NCBI GenBank assembly: GCA_013205525.1 | Contig: JABMMR010000017.1 | Coordinates: forward strand, 1 to 5,807 | DNA: 5,807 nucleotides | Reading direction: 5' to 3' | Origin: Burkholderiales bacterium | Lineage (GTDB): Bacteria; Pseudomonadota; Gammaproteobacteria; Burkholderiales; Burkholderiaceae_C | In this document: piece by piece, positions 5,229 to 5,807 of the stretch | Numbering within the stretch: the stretch's first letter is position 1 | Layout of the letters: every line of letters begins with the position of its first letter | Program-made: the position numbers and the translations under genes | The notes under the pieces: generated by a model | Seen by the model: the letters and a program-made list of their open reading frames with translations, nothing else | The model's database searches: none | Told to the model about the DNA's origin: nothing

Positions 5229-5807
5229 ATGGCTCATTCCAAAATACTGATTCTTGATTTCGGCTCGCAAGTCACCCAGCTGATAGCTCGCCGTGTGCGT
5301 GAAGCCCATGTTTATTGCGAAGTGCATCCCTGCGATATCAGCGACGAATGGGTACGCGCTTATGCAAGGGACGGCAATTTGAAGGGCATCATTTTGTCGG
5401 GCAGCCACGCCAGTGTTTACGCGGTAGACGACCGCGCACCGGATGCGGTGTTTGAGTTGGGTGTGCCGGTTTTGGGTATTTGTTATGGCATGCAAACCAT
5501 GGCTCAGCAGTTGGGCGGCAAGGTTGAGGCAGGCCACACCCGCGAGTTCGGTTACGCCGAAGTCCGGCCCCACGGCCAGACTGCTTTGCTCAAGGACATT
5601 GCCGACTTCACCACGTCTGAGGGCCGCTGCATGTTGAAAGTGTGGATGAGCCATGGCGACAAAGTCACCGAACTGCCCACAGGCTTCAAACTCATGGCCA
5701 GCACCGACAGTTGCCCTATTGCCGGTTTTGCTGATGAAACGCGCCATTTTTACGGTGTGCAATTTCACCCGGAAGTTACACATACGGTGCAGGGCAGGGC
5801 CTTGCTC
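5229..5807 (+). CDS. guaA: GMP synthase (glutamine-hydrolysing) GuaA, N-terminal glutaminase part (cut by window edge)
   Basis: GuaA makes GMP from XMP, ATP and glutamine, completing the pathway begun by GuaB. The 193 codons present cover the class I glutamine amidotransferase domain and stay open to the right edge. The start [25 protein letters not shown] is typical. The oxyanion region [12 protein letters not shown] (53-64), the nucleophile elbow GICYGMQ with Cys85, and GVQFHPEV with His180 and Glu182 form the glutaminase triad. The ATP-pyrophosphatase and dimerisation domains lie outside the window. The ATG at 5229 is 10 nt after the hepT stop, and no SD is visible in the T-rich stretch before it. 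Translation may therefore depend on ribosomes arriving from upstream or on an unstructured leader. No convincing independent promoter was found, so transcription probably comes through guaB and the toxin-antitoxin module. Confidence 0.97.
   Translation, partial: MAHSKILILDFGSQVTQLIARRVREAHVYCEVHPCDISDEWVRAYARDGNLKGIILSGSHASVYAVDDRAPDAVFELGVPVLGICYGMQTMAQQLGGKVEAGHTREFGYAEVRPHGQTALLKDIADFTTSEGRCMLKVWMSHGDKVTELPTGFKLMASTDSCPIAGFADETRHFYGVQFHPEVTHTVQGRALL

Noticed and set aside
5223..5783. Long minus-strand open frame (186 codons) opposite guaA
   Set aside because: It is antisense to a clear guaA coding region with full glutaminase motifs. Its protein shows no recognisable domain, and such shadow frames are common opposite GC-rich genes.

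Overview
The window looks like a chromosomal segment of a betaproteobacterium, probably Burkholderiales and most likely Comamonadaceae-like. The reasons are the moderate GC content, the smpB / ratA-rnfH-guaB-guaA gene order, and the close resemblance of the SmpB, GuaB, TesA and MnmH proteins to what I know from that group. This placement comes from memory of families and gene orders, not from a search.

Layout, left to right. (1) A minus-strand pair: tesA (periplasmic SGNH esterase, 397-1038) followed with a 1-nt TGATG overlap by mnmH/selU (tRNA 2-selenouridine synthase), which runs off the left edge. (2) Divergent from tesA, with 5' ends almost touching, is a YbbA-type ABC ATPase (1044-1721). 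It ends 3 nt from the 3' end of the convergent smpB (1725-2198), which encodes the tmRNA-binding protein of trans-translation. (3) Divergent from smpB, across a 72-bp gap holding a terminator-like hairpin, lies ratA-rnfH (ATGA overlap). (4) Then guaB (3089-4558, IMP dehydrogenase), with its own -10-like box and Shine-Dalgarno (SD). (5) Between guaB and guaA sits a small AT-richer module: a MntA-type minimal nucleotidyltransferase antitoxin (4584-4874), and overlapping it by 4 nt a HepT/HEPN toxin gene broken by one in-frame amber codon (4871-5218). (6) guaA (GMP synthase) starts 10 nt later and runs off the right edge.

How the genes work together: guaB and guaA catalyse the two steps from IMP to GMP and are probably co-transcribed. 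The MNT/HEPN pair therefore appears inserted into the guanine-nucleotide operon. Its antitoxin keeps the nucleotidyltransferase signature. The toxin frame keeps its RX4HXY motif, including the tyrosine that MntA-type enzymes adenylylate, but is cut at codon 47. This module is the most interesting part of the window; the rest is ordinary core genome with compact gene packing. No RNA genes, CRISPR arrays, insertion sequences or gene-free stretches over 300 bases were seen.
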